Shown here: piece by piece, positions 39,770 to 49,692 of the stretch
Layout of the letters: each line of letters opens with the position of its first letter
Position numbering within the stretch: the first letter of the stretch is position 1
DNA from: an uncultured Actinomycetes bacterium
Lineage (GTDB): Bacteria > Actinomycetota > Coriobacteriia > Coriobacteriales > Atopobiaceae
DNA: 64,000 nt
Direction of reading: 5' to 3'
Assembly: GCA_900314645.1 (NCBI GenBank)
Contig: OMWB01000007.1
Coordinates: 1 to 64,000 of the forward strand
Made by a program: the position numbers and the translations under genes
The notes under the pieces: model-generated
Databases searched by the model: none
Told to the model about the DNA's origin: nothing
The model's input: only the letters and a program-made list of their open reading frames with translations

Positions 39770-41380
39770 TTAGAAGGAGCCGCGGTCAGCGTAGCTCGTG
39801 CCGATGCCGGTGCCCTCTCCGCCCGTTGAAATCATGTAGCCGTTGTTGTACTCCAAGGTGACCTCGTCAGCTCCGCCAAAGGAGCACTCATAGTAGCTGC
39901 CCTCGTCACCGAACATGTCATCCTGTCCCCACCACTCGTTGCCGTAGGCCTTCTTCATGCGATACGTTCCTGACGGGAGCATGAAGGTGAAGGAGCTATC
40001 CTCACGCACGAACACCGAGGTGATGAGCTCGTCGCCAAAATACAGCTTGTAGAAGGCGTTCATGAAGCCCGTGTTGTCGATGGTGAGCTCGCACCCATCG
40101 CCATAGTTGTTGTTGCGGTACATCACGCTGTTCTCAGGCGTGGAGTACTTGCAGGCATCAGCGCGCTTGCCAAGATCAGGCAGCCAATCGTATGAGGCAT
40201 CCTCCATCTGCCATTCGAGCTCATTAAACTTCTTATACGCGTCGTAGTAATGCTTCGAAGAGTACAGTGCCTCAGCTTCATCGTAGGCAGCGTGATCCAG
40301 GCATTCCCTGCGAAGCGATGCGGCGTCCGTGTAGTCGCTTTCGACGATTGAGTCAAAGGCTTCCGCGGCCTTGTCCCACTTTCCGTCTGCCATAAGCTTC
40401 TTGGCGTTGAGGTAGGTAAGCCCATTTTCGCAGCGGTTGATCTGCACGTCGGAATCGAGGACCCCGTTGCATGTCTCGAGAAGCTCCATTGCCTGCTTGA
40501 GGTTTGAGGCCTTGTTTATGCCGTCGCCATCAAGAAGCTTCATAGCCTCATAGTAGGTGGACGTATTGCGACAACGCTCGGCACTCGCACTTGCCACGAG
40601 GTTGAGCTCGATGGCGTCATAGGCTTCCGCAGCCTTGATCCACTTGGCGGGGTCAGTGCCCGCCGCATCCTCAGCCGCCTCGGCAAGCGCCCACAGCGTA
40701 GCGGATTCGTACAGCTCCGCCGAGTCCTTGTACTTGCCAAGCTCCTGGTACATCTGAGCCGCAGTTGCATAGTTCCCGCGATCAAACTCCGCACCGGCCT
40801 CGGCGTACTTCTTTGAAAGGTTTGAGAAATGCACGCCAACGACAGCCGCCACGATGGCCACGGCAACGAGCCCCAGCATCCACGGCTTGACCTTGGACTT
40901 CAGGCCGCCAAGCTTTGAGGGCGCTGCCTCAGGGACGCTTGCGGCTGCCTGTGGTGTCGGCGGCTGCGCTGGTGGCTCAGGCTCGGGCATGGGTGCAGGT
41001 TCGGGCTCCGAAAGGGGATCGGGCTCTGGAGCAGGATCGGGCTCTGGCATAACGATGGTCGCATCCTGCAGTTCCTCCGCAGCCTCATCGACGGCCTCTG
41101 AGACAGCCTCTTCCGCGGGCTCCTCTGCTTCAGCGGGCTCCTCTGCTTCAGCGGGCTCCTCAGCCGCTGGTTCCACTTCAGCTTCTGGCTCCTCTGAAGG
41201 GCCAGCGTCTTCCTCCACGACGATGGTCATCATCTCAAGGCCCTCAACGGCTTCTACAGCCGGCTCTGCAGCTGCCGCAACGGTATCCTCAAGAGTCACC
41301 GCCTCGTCTTCCAACGGAGCGCTGTCATCTATCAAAGCGCTCTGAAGGTCAAGATCGTTCTTCTCGTCAATCGTTCCCAT
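39770..41380 (-). CDS. Acidic single-pass membrane protein with TPR-like repeats
   Basis: 536 aa. Residues 1-165 are a low-complexity acidic/proline stretch with repeats (EEPAEAEEPAEAEEPAEE, PEPDPAPEPDP). A single helix lies at about 177-198 (PWMLGLVAVAIVAAVVGVHF). After it come about five helical hairpin repeats of roughly 50 residues with AxxYxxLGKYKDS-like units (about 205-400), then a C-terminal domain of about 130 residues rich in aromatic and Gly residues. The plan suggests a cytoplasmic acidic arm and an outside scaffold. The start at 41380 follows AGAGAGGTGCTTGCC. Function is unknown. Confidence 0.7.
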   Translation of the reverse strand: MGTIDEKNDLDLQSALIDDSAPLEDEAVTLEDTVAAAAEPAVEAVEGLEMMTIVVEEDAGPSEEPEAEVEPAAEEPAEAEEPAEAEEPAEEAVSEAVDEAAEELQDATIVMPEPDPAPEPDPLSEPEPAPMPEPEPPAQPPTPQAAASVPEAAPSKLGGLKSKVKPWMLGLVAVAIVAAVVGVHFSNLSKKYAEAGAEFDRGNYATAAQMYQELGKYKDSAELYESATLWALAEAAEDAAGTDPAKWIKAAEAYDAIELNLVASASAERCRNTSTYYEAMKLLDGDGINKASNLKQAMELLETCNGVLDSDVQINRCENGLTYLNAKKLMADGKWDKAAEAFDSIVESDYTDAASLRRECLDHAAYDEAEALYSSKHYYDAYKKFNELEWQMEDASYDWLPDLGKRADACKYSTPENSVMYRNNNYGDGCELTIDNTGFMNAFYKLYFGDELITSVFVREDSSFTFMLPSGTYRMKKAYGNEWWGQDDMFGDEGSYYECSFGGADEVTLEYNNGYMISTGGEGTGIGTSYADRGSF

Positions 41381-41536
41381 GGCAAGCACCTCTCTATCGG
41401 CTTTCGTAGGGCAAAGCAAATAGCTCGTCACAGCTACATAAAGCCTAAAAGGTAAGCAAACATCATAGAAACCCCGTTAGGCGAGTGGATACGCTCTGTT
41501 AACTGAGCGGCCGTTCGACCGGCAAAACAGTCCCGC

Positions 41537-43369
41537 TCACTCTCCGAGCCGCTCAGAGAGTTCCAGCCACTCCGTCTCCAAGTCTGCAATCTCGGCTTCC
41601 ATCGCATCGATCTCCGCCTGCTTGGCAAGGAGCGCCTGATAGTCGGACGCGTCAGTCTGGCTCAACTCGGTGCGCAGCCGATCTGGTTCGTCGCTCAGCT
41701 TGTCGAGCTTTCTCGTGATGGCGTCAAAGCGTTTCTTCAACTCACGACGCTCCGCGTTTGTCAACCTACTTGATACTTTTTCTACATTGTCGAAACTTAG
41801 TTGAGTACGAGAAGCTTCAGTAGAGCTTGAGACTTTTACGCTATTCTCAAGCGCAGCTTGAGTGTTTTGCTGTTTCAGCAGGTCAAGATACTCGTCGACA
41901 CCACCAGGCACATGCCTCAAGTGACCATCAAGCAGGGCAAACTGATCATCGGTCACGCGCTCCATAAGATAGCGGTCATGACTTACCAGCAGCAGCGTGC
42001 CTGGCCAGGTGTCCAGTAGGTCCTCCATGACGGCAAGCATGTCAGTATCAAGATCATTGCCGGGCTCGTCGAGCACCAACACGTTGGGCTCGCTCATGAG
42101 GACGCACATCAAGGCCAAACGCCTTCGCTGTCCACCCGAAAGCGACTTGATAAACGTTGGGAAGTCCCGCCGCTCAAAGCCCATACGTTCCAGCAACTGC
42201 TCAGGCGACTGCTCCTTTCCGTCCACCACATAGCGACGCTTGAACGTTCCCAGAAGCTCCGAGACGCGCCACTCGTCCCGCTCTCCCAAAGACTCGAGCT
42301 GCTGCGACATGAAGCCGAACTTAACGGACTTGCCGATCTTCACGTATCCCGCCGACGGCAGAAGCTTCCCCGTCATGGTCTTGAGCAGCGTTGACTTGCC
42401 AGCGCCGTTCTCACCCAGAATGCCGTAGCGGTCACCGGGGCCGATGAGCCACGAGATGCCGCTCAGCACCTCCTGGTCTCCGTAGCGCACCGAGACGTCC
42501 TTCATCTCGATGACCTGCTTGCCGAGGCGACTCACGGCCATGCGCTTCAGCTCGATGGAGTTGCGCAGCGGCGGGTCGTTGGCGATGAGCGCGCGTGCCG
42601 CCTCCACACGAAAGCGCGGTTTGCTCGTGCGTGCCTTCGCTCCATGGGCAAGCCAGTTGAGCTCCTTGCGCAGGGTGTTCTGTCGGCGCTCCTCTATGAC
42701 CGCCTGCTGCCGCTCGCGCTCGACGCGCTGTTGGATATAGGCCGAATAGCCGCCCTCAAATGGGTCAATTATGCCGTCGTGCACTTCCCACATGCTCAGG
42801 CATACCTCGTCGAGGAACCATCGGTCGTGGGTGACCAGCAAAAGTGCTCCCATGCCCGGCTGGAACCTCCGCTTAAGGTGCTCCGCCAGCCACGTGATTG
42901 CCGAGAGGTCGAGGTGGTTGGTGGGCTCGTCCATCAGAAGGACGTCCCACGAGCCAACGAGGACGCGTGCAAGGTCGCAACGCCTTCTCTGGCCGCCCGA
43001 GAGCTCGCCAATACGGGCATTCCAGGGCACATCCCCCACCAAGCGCTCGATGATCGCTCTGGTCGCAGCGTCGGATGCCCACACGTATTCCGGCACGTCG
43101 CCCACCACGGCGTGCGCGACGGTCTCATCGTCAGAGAAGTGGTCGTCTTGGCCAAGCGTGCCCACGGTTATGCCGCCTCGATAGGTGATGGTCCCCCCGT
43201 CGGGTACCAGCTCGCCAGAGAGCACGCGCAAGAGCGTCGACTTGCCGTCGCCGTTGCGTCCCACGATGCCGATACGATCGCCTTCGTTTACCCCAAAGGA
43301 CTGTTCCACCAAGACCGGCTTGCCCGGCCACTCGTGGCTTACGCGCTCACATCCGATGAGGATTCCCAC
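41537..43369 (-). CDS. uup: ABC-F ATPase (Uup-like)
   Basis: 610 aa. Two ATPase domains: Walker A GRNGDGKSTLL (about 37) and [12 protein letters not shown] (about 320), signatures LSGGQRRRCDLARV and LSGGQRRRLALMCV, both with [10 protein letters not shown] / LVLDEPGNDLD. A linker of about 85 residues is between them, and the C-terminal coiled coil (about 530-605) is as in Uup. ABC-F proteins act on ribosomes or on branched DNA. Start is GTG at 43369, overlapping the TAG stop of the nfo gene upstream (TAGTG). The second ABC-F in this window ends at 62644. Confidence 0.85.
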   Translation of the reverse strand: MGILIGCERVSHEWPGKPVLVEQSFGVNEGDRIGIVGRNGDGKSTLLRVLSGELVPDGGTITYRGGITVGTLGQDDHFSDDETVAHAVVGDVPEYVWASDAATRAIIERLVGDVPWNARIGELSGGQRRRCDLARVLVGSWDVLLMDEPTNHLDLSAITWLAEHLKRRFQPGMGALLLVTHDRWFLDEVCLSMWEVHDGIIDPFEGGYSAYIQQRVERERQQAVIEERRQNTLRKELNWLAHGAKARTSKPRFRVEAARALIANDPPLRNSIELKRMAVSRLGKQVIEMKDVSVRYGDQEVLSGISWLIGPGDRYGILGENGAGKSTLLKTMTGKLLPSAGYVKIGKSVKFGFMSQQLESLGERDEWRVSELLGTFKRRYVVDGKEQSPEQLLERMGFERRDFPTFIKSLSGGQRRRLALMCVLMSEPNVLVLDEPGNDLDTDMLAVMEDLLDTWPGTLLLVSHDRYLMERVTDDQFALLDGHLRHVPGGVDEYLDLLKQQNTQAALENSVKVSSSTEASRTQLSFDNVEKVSSRLTNAERRELKKRFDAITRKLDKLSDEPDRLRTELSQTDASDYQALLAKQAEIDAMEAEIADLETEWLELSERLGE

Positions 43370-44256
43370 TATGCACCTACTTCCTCTGCGCGAGAGACGC
43401 TCTCACGCGGTTTCTCACCAGCAAACGATCGCAGGAGCGCAATCTCACGCTCATAGCCCTCCATGCCGCCAGGCGTCTCCAGGATCATGGGCAGCCCCCT
43501 CAATGCCGGGTGGTTGACAATCTGACGGAACGCTTCCAGTCCCAGATGCCCCTCACCCAGACATGCATGGCGATCCTTGTGGGAGCCCAACGGGTTCTTT
43601 GAGTCATTGAGGTGCAGAGCCTTGAGGCGCTCAAGCCCCACCACCTGGTCAAACTCGTCGAGTACCTGGTCGAGCGCGCCGACCACGTCGTAGCCGCCAT
43701 CCCAGACATGGCAGGTGTCGAGGCACACACCCATGAGCTCGTCGTGCTGCACTCCATCAAGAATGCGCGCGAGTTCCTCAAAGGTACGCCCCACTTCGCT
43801 TCCCTTGCCCGCCATCGTCTCCAGCAGCACGATGGTAGCCTGCCCAGGCACCAAAACCTCGTTCAACCCTGCGCAGATGAGCTCGATGCCGACGTCTGCA
43901 CCCTGCTTCACATGGCTCCCGGGGTGGAAATTGTAGTAGTTGCCTGGAAGCGCCTCCATACGCTCGAGGTCTCCCGCCATCGCACGGCGCGCGAAGTCGA
44001 TAGTCTCAGCCTTTGCCGAGCACAGGTTCATCGTGTAGGGGGCGTGGGCAACCAGCTTGCCAAACCCCTCGGTCTCGAGTGTGTCGCGCAGCGCCGCCAC
44101 GTCCGCTGGGTCAAGTGCCTTGGCGTTGCCGCCACGCGGGTTAAGCGTAAAGAACGCGAACGTGGTGGCATCAATCGAGACGGCCGTGGAGCCCATCGCG
44201 GCATAGCCATCGCTCGTGGAGAGGTGACACCCCACCGTAAGGCGCTTGCTTGTCAT
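43369..44256 (-). CDS. nfo: Endonuclease IV (AP endonuclease)
   Basis: 295 aa TIM-barrel. Metal-site segments NFHPGSHVKQG (about 110-120), LLETMAGKGSEVG, GVCLDTCHVWDGGYD, HLNDSKNPLGSHKDRHACLG and LETPGG are all present, with the usual His, Asp and Glu ligands. It nicks DNA at abasic sites. Start at 44256 is the Met of MTSKRLTVGCHLS; the site is weak (AAAGGGTGGGGATTGCCC). It is co-transcribed with the ABC-F gene by overlap. Confidence 0.92.
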   Translation of the reverse strand: MTSKRLTVGCHLSTSDGYAAMGSTAVSIDATTFAFFTLNPRGGNAKALDPADVAALRDTLETEGFGKLVAHAPYTMNLCSAKAETIDFARRAMAGDLERMEALPGNYYNFHPGSHVKQGADVGIELICAGLNEVLVPGQATIVLLETMAGKGSEVGRTFEELARILDGVQHDELMGVCLDTCHVWDGGYDVVGALDQVLDEFDQVVGLERLKALHLNDSKNPLGSHKDRHACLGEGHLGLEAFRQIVNHPALRGLPMILETPGGMEGYEREIALLRSFAGEKPRESVSRAEEVGA

Positions 44257-44378
44257 GGGCAATCCCCACCCTTTTCTCTCGTCGTTCAGCAAGCACACAT
44301 CTTATCATGCATGGCGTGGACGCCGAGCGCATGCGTCAACGCTACAATCGAGCTAGCCTACTCACGAAAGGAGCCCCC

Positions 44379-46355
44379 ATGACACGACTGCGGCACGTCG
44401 TTACGGCGCTTGTCTGCGCGCTGTTCCTTGTCCTCTGCCTGCCAACCCCTGCGCGTGCGGATGACTATGACCTTACGGCGACCTCTATCGGTGCCACCGT
44501 CAGCCCCGATGGCTCCCTGTACGTTACCGAAGTGCGCACCGTTGCCTTCGACGGCACGTTCCACGGCTTTTACTGGGAGCTTGACAAGCGTGGCGGCACG
44601 CTTGGGGACATCTCGTATCAAATCCAGAGTGCAGGTGAGGTCTCAGACGGCTCGCTCGTGCCGTATGTCCAAGGTGACTTTGACGACCACTCGGCGGGAA
44701 CCTGGGCTATACGCGAAGAGAGGGACTCGACTCGTGTGGACGTTCACTTCGAGGCCGAAGACACCTCACGCACGTTCTACGTCTCATATATCGTTACGGG
44801 TGTGGTGAAGAGCTGGCAAGACACCGGTGAGCTGTACTGGAAGTTTGTGGGAGACCGTTGGGATCGTTCCTCCGCAAACGTGCGCTGCACGGTCTACTTC
44901 GAAGGCGCTCCGGAAGGCACGCAGGTCACGGCTGGTGAGAACCTCCGCGGCTGGCTGCATAACCGCTCCGCCATCGGCACGATCGAGGTGCCCTCAGGCG
45001 TCGTTCCCACTTGGGACGATCTTGCCGAGGGCGACCCCGGAACCATAAACATCGCCATGGGGCACGTGCCCGAGGGTCAATTTGGCGAGGTGCGCGCTGC
45101 GTTCCCCACCACATGGATTTCCGACGCGCCGCAGGATTCTGAGGGTCACCTTGACGCCATCCTGTCCGAGGAGGCAGGTTGGGCAGACGCCACCAACGCC
45201 CGTACCGGTCGAGCGCGCCTTCTCGCTACCGTCGAGCAATGGGGCTTGACGGCGCTCTCGCTCATTACGGCAGCTATCGCTGGTTGGGCATACCTGTCCT
45301 ACCGCCGCTCGCACCGTGCCACGTTTGATGACAAGTACTTCCGCGACGTCCCCACCAACGACCATCCCGCCGTACTCCACTACGTTGCTACTGGTGCGGC
45401 AGGCGCGGGCCCGGACTTCACGGCAACCCTCATGCAGCTCTCTGACCAAGGTGTCATCAAGCTCGAGAAGGCGGTCTATTACAAGAAGCGCTTGGCTCGC
45501 TCCCCCAAGGAAGAGGAGGACTGGCGCCTCATCCTCGTGCCAGAGTGCGCGGCAAAGGTCACCGACCCCATTGATCAAGCGACCCTCGACTTCGTCTTTG
45601 GATATGTCGGCGAGCGCGCACGCAGCTTCTCCGACGGCAACGAGCGCCCGAAGAACACGGTTCTCATGTCCGACTTCGCCCGTGTGGCACGGCATGACGA
45701 GGAAATTTACGAGCGCAAGCTCGAGGCGTGGAAGGACGTGGTGGAAGAGCAGGTCACGAAGCGCGGCCTCGATGTCGACGCGTCTGCCGATATGCCCAAG
45801 TCTCTGCTCATCGTCGGCGCGATAGACCTCCTAGTCATCTTCGCAACTGTGGCGCACCTCTTCCTCTTTGGCGAGAGCCTGCATATGGTCGGGCGGTTCT
45901 GGCACGTCGTCATCCCCGGCGGCGTGCTCTTCACCGTGTTGTTGGTCAGCTTCGTCACCATTGTGTCGCTTCCCTCCCGTTCTGCCGAGGCCGTAGAGGT
46001 GAAGGCAAGGCTCGACGCGCTGAAGCGTTGGTTCAAGGACTTCACCAAGCTTGAGGAGGCGGTCCCCACCGACGTGGTCCTCTGGAACCGACTCCTCGTC
46101 ATGGCCGTCATGCTCGGCGTGTCAGACCGTGTCATCGAGCAGCTGCGCCTCGCCGCGCCGCAGGTTGCCGATGACACCCGCTTCGCGCACACCATGATGT
46201 GGTGCGACCCGAGCATGGGAAGCCACTCGGTGGCCAGCGCCGTGTCGAGCGGGTTCTCGTCGGCCTCAAGTGCCGCGAGCTCGAGCGGCTCCGGCGGCGG
46301 TGCCTCCTCCGGTGGCGGAGGTGGCGGCGGTGGTGGCGGCGGTGGAGCCTACTAG
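44379..46355 (+). CDS. DUF2207 membrane protein
   Basis: 658 aa. A signal peptide (about 1-27, ending PTPARA) is followed by an extracytoplasmic beta-rich domain (about 28-285). One membrane helix lies near 290-310, a cytoplasmic region of about 160 residues follows, two more helices near 480-540, and the C-terminus is Ser/Gly-rich (SSGSGGGASSGGGGGG). This is the typical DUF2207 plan, a family of predicted membrane proteins of unknown role. The start at 44379 follows CACGAAAGGAGCCCCC; the long upstream extension has no site. Confidence 0.85.
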   Translation: MTRLRHVVTALVCALFLVLCLPTPARADDYDLTATSIGATVSPDGSLYVTEVRTVAFDGTFHGFYWELDKRGGTLGDISYQIQSAGEVSDGSLVPYVQGDFDDHSAGTWAIREERDSTRVDVHFEAEDTSRTFYVSYIVTGVVKSWQDTGELYWKFVGDRWDRSSANVRCTVYFEGAPEGTQVTAGENLRGWLHNRSAIGTIEVPSGVVPTWDDLAEGDPGTINIAMGHVPEGQFGEVRAAFPTTWISDAPQDSEGHLDAILSEEAGWADATNARTGRARLLATVEQWGLTALSLITAAIAGWAYLSYRRSHRATFDDKYFRDVPTNDHPAVLHYVATGAAGAGPDFTATLMQLSDQGVIKLEKAVYYKKRLARSPKEEEDWRLILVPECAAKVTDPIDQATLDFVFGYVGERARSFSDGNERPKNTVLMSDFARVARHDEEIYERKLEAWKDVVEEQVTKRGLDVDASADMPKSLLIVGAIDLLVIFATVAHLFLFGESLHMVGRFWHVVIPGGVLFTVLLVSFVTIVSLPSRSAEAVEVKARLDALKRWFKDFTKLEEAVPTDVVLWNRLLVMAVMLGVSDRVIEQLRLAAPQVADDTRFAHTMMWCDPSMGSHSVASAVSSGFSSASSAASSSGSGGGASSGGGGGGGGGGGGAY

Positions 46356-46366
46356 CGACGCACAAA

Positions 46367-46398
46367 TGGCGGCCCGGGACATCAGTCCCGGGCCGCCA
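46367..46398. terminator. Terminator after DUF2207
   Basis: A perfect 14-bp stem TGGCGGCCCGGGAC with a 4-base loop, then AGCTTTTGG on the plus strand. It lies between convergent genes; coaBC ends at 46451. Confidence 0.85.
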
Positions 46399-46450
46399 AG
46401 CTTTTGGTGAGCGGTAACGTATCGGTCGCGTCGACTCGCTTGAGTAAACC

Positions 46451-47797
46451 CTACGCGACCATGATGGTGCACACGCGGTCGAGGATGGCGTCCGCAACCT
46501 GCTCGAGCGGCATGGTGTCAAGGTTCTCGACGCCGTCGGCAGACACGAACGAGATACGGCTCGTATCCGCCCCAAACGTGGAGTCAGCCCGCGACACGTC
46601 GTTTGCCACGATGAGGTCGCAGCCCTTTTTGGCGAGCTTTGCCTGCGCGTAGGCGATGAGGTCGTTCGTCTCGGCCGCAAAGCCCACGACAACCTGACCC
46701 GACCCCTTCGCGGCGGACAGGGCGGCAAGGATGTCCTTCGTTTCAACCAGCTCGATCACGTCAATCCGCTCAATGCCCTTCTTGAGCTTGTGGTCGGCCG
46801 GACGCTTGGGGGTGTAATCGGCAACCGCCGCCGTGCAGATGGCGCAATCCACGCCATGCCCAAAGCGACTCGTGGCGGCGTCGTACATCTCGGCAGCCGA
46901 AGTCACCCGAACCACCTCGACACCGTCAGGCGCAGGTATCGACACAGGACCAGAGACGATGGTGACGTGGGCCCCGCGCTCGGCGGCGCGGCGGGCGATG
47001 GTGTAGCCCATCTTTCCCGTGGAGGCGTTGGCGATGAAGCGCACTGGGTCGATTGCCTCGTGCGTCGGACCCGCTGTGATGAGGAAGTTCCAGCCTTCAA
47101 GGTCGCGGACTGGCTCCTCCACCACGATGGCGCCTCCTGAGGCGGCGGCAGCAGCCCTGAGCGCCTCCAATATGCCCAGCGGAGTACCCTCAACCTCAAC
47201 GGTCTGGACCTTCGCAGCCTCATCCTTAACCACAGCCTGAGGCACCGCTGAACCCTCAAGTAGGGCGAGCGCCGCGCTCACGATGTCATCCACATCGGCG
47301 AGTTTGCCCGTTCCCACGTCGCCACACGCAAGGCGTCCCTCGGTGGGCATCACGAACTGCACGCCACGCTGCCGCAGCGTCTCCAGGTTTGCCTGCGTGG
47401 CAGGGTTCGTCCACATCCTCACGTTCATGGCCGGGGCAACCAGCACGGGGCTCGCAGCCGCCAGAAGCGTCGCAGACATGAGGTCGTCAGCCAGTCCGGC
47501 AACCATCTTGGCCATGACGTTACCGGTCGCAGGAACAACCACGATGAGGTCTGCCCACTCGGAGAGCATGATGTGCGGAATGCTCGACTCCTTGAAACCG
47601 TAGAGGCTCGTCGCCACCGCATGGCCCGAGAGCGCTTCGAAGGTGACCTCGCCCACAAACCGCGTTGCGTCTTCGGTCATCATGACGCGCACGTCGCAAC
47701 CTGCTTTCTGCAGGCCGCGCAGCACCTCACATGCCTTGTATGCAGCGATGCCGCCCGATACCCCGAGCAACACCTTCTTGGCAGCCGTCTCGCTCAT
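46451..47797 (-). CDS. coaBC: Phosphopantothenoylcysteine decarboxylase/synthetase
   Basis: 448 aa bifunctional enzyme of coenzyme A synthesis. The CoaC part (about 1-185) has GVSGGIAAYKACEVLRGL, VVVPATGNVMAKM and PAMNVRMW; the CoaB part (about 240-448) has NASTGKMGYTIARRA. Between them is a 50-residue insert. It overlaps the upstream zinc-ribbon gene by 4 bases. A start at 47797 is set by the flavin-binding N-terminus. Confidence 0.93.
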   Translation of the reverse strand: MSETAAKKVLLGVSGGIAAYKACEVLRGLQKAGCDVRVMMTEDATRFVGEVTFEALSGHAVATSLYGFKESSIPHIMLSEWADLIVVVPATGNVMAKMVAGLADDLMSATLLAAASPVLVAPAMNVRMWTNPATQANLETLRQRGVQFVMPTEGRLACGDVGTGKLADVDDIVSAALALLEGSAVPQAVVKDEAAKVQTVEVEGTPLGILEALRAAAAASGGAIVVEEPVRDLEGWNFLITAGPTHEAIDPVRFIANASTGKMGYTIARRAAERGAHVTIVSGPVSIPAPDGVEVVRVTSAAEMYDAATSRFGHGVDCAICTAAVADYTPKRPADHKLKKGIERIDVIELVETKDILAALSAAKGSGQVVVGFAAETNDLIAYAQAKLAKKGCDLIVANDVSRADSTFGADTSRISFVSADGVENLDTMPLEQVADAILDRVCTIMVA

Positions 47798-48513
47798 GCG
47801 CCGACCTCCAAAACCACCAGCATGCGATGGCAATACGGGCACTCCGTGATGCGCGGGCCCTTCTGCAGCTTCTGGAAGATGGCGGGCTGCAGCTTGACGC
47901 GGCACGTAGTGGGCACGTTGGAGCTCAATGACTCCACCGCGAGCCCACCGAAGCGCTTCACCGCGACGTCGTAGTCCTCCACCACGTTCGCGGGCAAACT
48001 GTTGCGCAACGCCGTGCGCTCCTGCTCCAGCACACGTACCTGCGCCTGCAGGTCGGCCGTGCTCTTCTCGTAGGAATCGATCTGCGCCTTCTCTTCCTCA
48101 ATGAGTCTAGTGCCGAGCTCACGGGCGTTGCGCTCGGCCTTCTGCAGGCGCTCGTAGCGCTCTTCCATCTCGAGACGTACGTACTCAAGCTTCTCCTGAC
48201 GCTTCGCAAGCGCCGTGAGCTGCGTCTCGAGGTCCTGAATCTGTCGATAGCCCTGCACGCGCTCGTTGACCTGCGCGCGCACCTCTGCAGTCAGGCCCAC
48301 GATCTTGGCGTGGTCAGCCTCGTTGTCGGCAATCTCGGTCTCGGCGTCCTTGCGCTGGCCCACGATCTGCATCAGCTGGCTTGCCAACTTCTTCTTGGCC
48401 ATGGAGATGGCACGCAGCTTCTCCTGCTGCGGCATCGCCGAAAGGGTCTTGCGCAACCGCATGAGCTGCAGGTCAACCTCCTGAAGCCGCAGCAGGCTAC
48501 TGGCATCTGACAT
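47794..48513 (-). CDS. Coiled-coil protein with C4 zinc ribbon
   Basis: 239 aa. Residues about 10-175 are a long antiparallel coiled coil; a zinc ribbon follows with CRVKLQ (about 200) and ECPYCHRMLVV (about 225), two cysteine pairs. It fits the CT398/HP0958-like C4-type zinc-ribbon family, which bind RNA or flagellar factors elsewhere. It is widespread in Actinobacteria beside housekeeping genes. Overlaps coaBC by ATGA-type coupling. Function here is not known. Confidence 0.85.
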   Translation of the reverse strand: MSDASSLLRLQEVDLQLMRLRKTLSAMPQQEKLRAISMAKKKLASQLMQIVGQRKDAETEIADNEADHAKIVGLTAEVRAQVNERVQGYRQIQDLETQLTALAKRQEKLEYVRLEMEERYERLQKAERNARELGTRLIEEEKAQIDSYEKSTADLQAQVRVLEQERTALRNSLPANVVEDYDVAVKRFGGLAVESLSSNVPTTCRVKLQPAIFQKLQKGPRITECPYCHRMLVVLEVGA

Positions 48514-48524
48514 GTCTTCCTCCC

Positions 48525-49691
48525 TTATCCCTCTGCGGCAGCCAGCCGCAGCAGTGCATCAGCAAAACGCATCAACGCTTCCTCGTCCACACGCTCGTCA
48601 AAGCTCACTCGCAGCGAATTGAACGCCACGTTGCGCGGTATCCCCATGGCAAGCAGGACATGGCTCGGGTCGAGGCTTCCGCTAGAGCACGCAGATCCAG
48701 CCGAGACCTCAAAGCCCGCCTCGTCCAGCTTCAGGACCAGCGTCTCCGAGTCGAGCTTATCCACAAGAAGCGACACAAGGCCCGGCAGGCGGCCTGCTCC
48801 GTAAGGAACGTCCACGGTTGCGTGAATACCCGTCCCAGGCGCGCACAGGCGCTCCTGAAGCCTCTGAGCGCGCGCGGCAACCAGCTCGGCATTCTCGTCG
48901 AGCCTTTTGGCGCACGCCGCGGCTGCCGCCGCAAAAGCGAGCGCCCCGCGCACATCCTGCGTGCCCGCGCGACGTCCCTGCTCCTGACCGCCACCAAAGC
49001 TCTGAGGGCGCAGCGGCACACGGTTTCGCACGGCCAAGGCACCCACGCCCACCGGCCCGCCGATCTTGTGGGCGGCGATGCTCACGGCGTCCACGTCAGA
49101 CAGCTGCAGCTTGATGCGTCCAAACGCCTGAACGGCGTCAGTATGCATGAGCGCTCCGGCCGCGTGCACCACCTTGGCAATCGCACCTATGGGCTGCACG
49201 ATGCCCGTCTCGTTGTTTGCGCTCATCACCGACACGAGCGCCACATCGGGCCCCATGAAGCTCTCCACGGCCTCCGCCGTCACCACACCCTCGCGGTTAG
49301 CCGGGGCGAAGACCACCTCAAAGCCACGGTCACGCAGGCTGGGGGCAACGTCGAGCACCGAGTCGTGCTCGATGGCGGAGAGCACCACGCGCGTACGCCG
49401 CCTAGCCTTGCCGCGCGCACCTTCCGCAAGCCCCCACAGGGCGAGGTTGTTCGATTCCGTACCGCCCGAGGTGAACGTCACGTCTGACGGGCGGAACTTC
49501 CCGCCCAAGGCGCGCGCAAGGTCGGTTCGCGCACCGTCAAGCGCACGCGCGGCCTGACGACCCATCGTGTGCAGCGAGTTCGGGTTGGCTCCCGCGTATG
49601 GCGCGTCCTCGTAGGCGCGTTCCGCAGCAAGCGAGGCCTCGCATGCCGGGGCAGAGGCGGCGTAATCGAGGTAAAGACGCTCCTGCGCCAT
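48525..49691 (-). CDS. Cysteine desulfurase (NifS/IscS-like)
   Basis: 388 aa PLP enzyme of aminotransferase class V. The PLP lysine is in IAAHKIGGPVGVGAL (about 200), and the active cysteine is in SAGSACSSGSLDPSH (about 325). It supplies sulfur for iron-sulfur clusters or tRNA. The start is Met of MAQERLYLDYAASAP; upstream codons run into rpe. It lies between rpe and the zinc-ribbon gene with small gaps, so one transcript. Confidence 0.9.
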   Translation of the reverse strand: MAQERLYLDYAASAPACEASLAAERAYEDAPYAGANPNSLHTMGRQAARALDGARTDLARALGGKFRPSDVTFTSGGTESNNLALWGLAEGARGKARRRTRVVLSAIEHDSVLDVAPSLRDRGFEVVFAPANREGVVTAEAVESFMGPDVALVSVMSANNETGIVQPIGAIAKVVHAAGALMHTDAVQAFGRIKLQLSDVDAVSIAAHKIGGPVGVGALAVRNRVPLRPQSFGGGQEQGRRAGTQDVRGALAFAAAAAACAKRLDENAELVAARAQRLQERLCAPGTGIHATVDVPYGAGRLPGLVSLLVDKLDSETLVLKLDEAGFEVSAGSACSSGSLDPSHVLLAMGIPRNVAFNSLRVSFDERVDEEALMRFADALLRLAAAEG

Positions 49692-49692
49692 C

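Noticed and set aside
41101..41165. Tandem DNA repeat in the 39770 gene as a mobile or VNTR element
   Set aside because: It is simply coding for the Glu-Glu-Pro-Ala acidic repeat in frame; no sign of mobility.
46199..46353. Gly/Ser-rich end of DUF2207 as a sequencing artefact or frameshift
   Set aside because: Such Gly-rich tails are typical of DUF2207 proteins, and the frame is open to a normal stop followed by a terminator.
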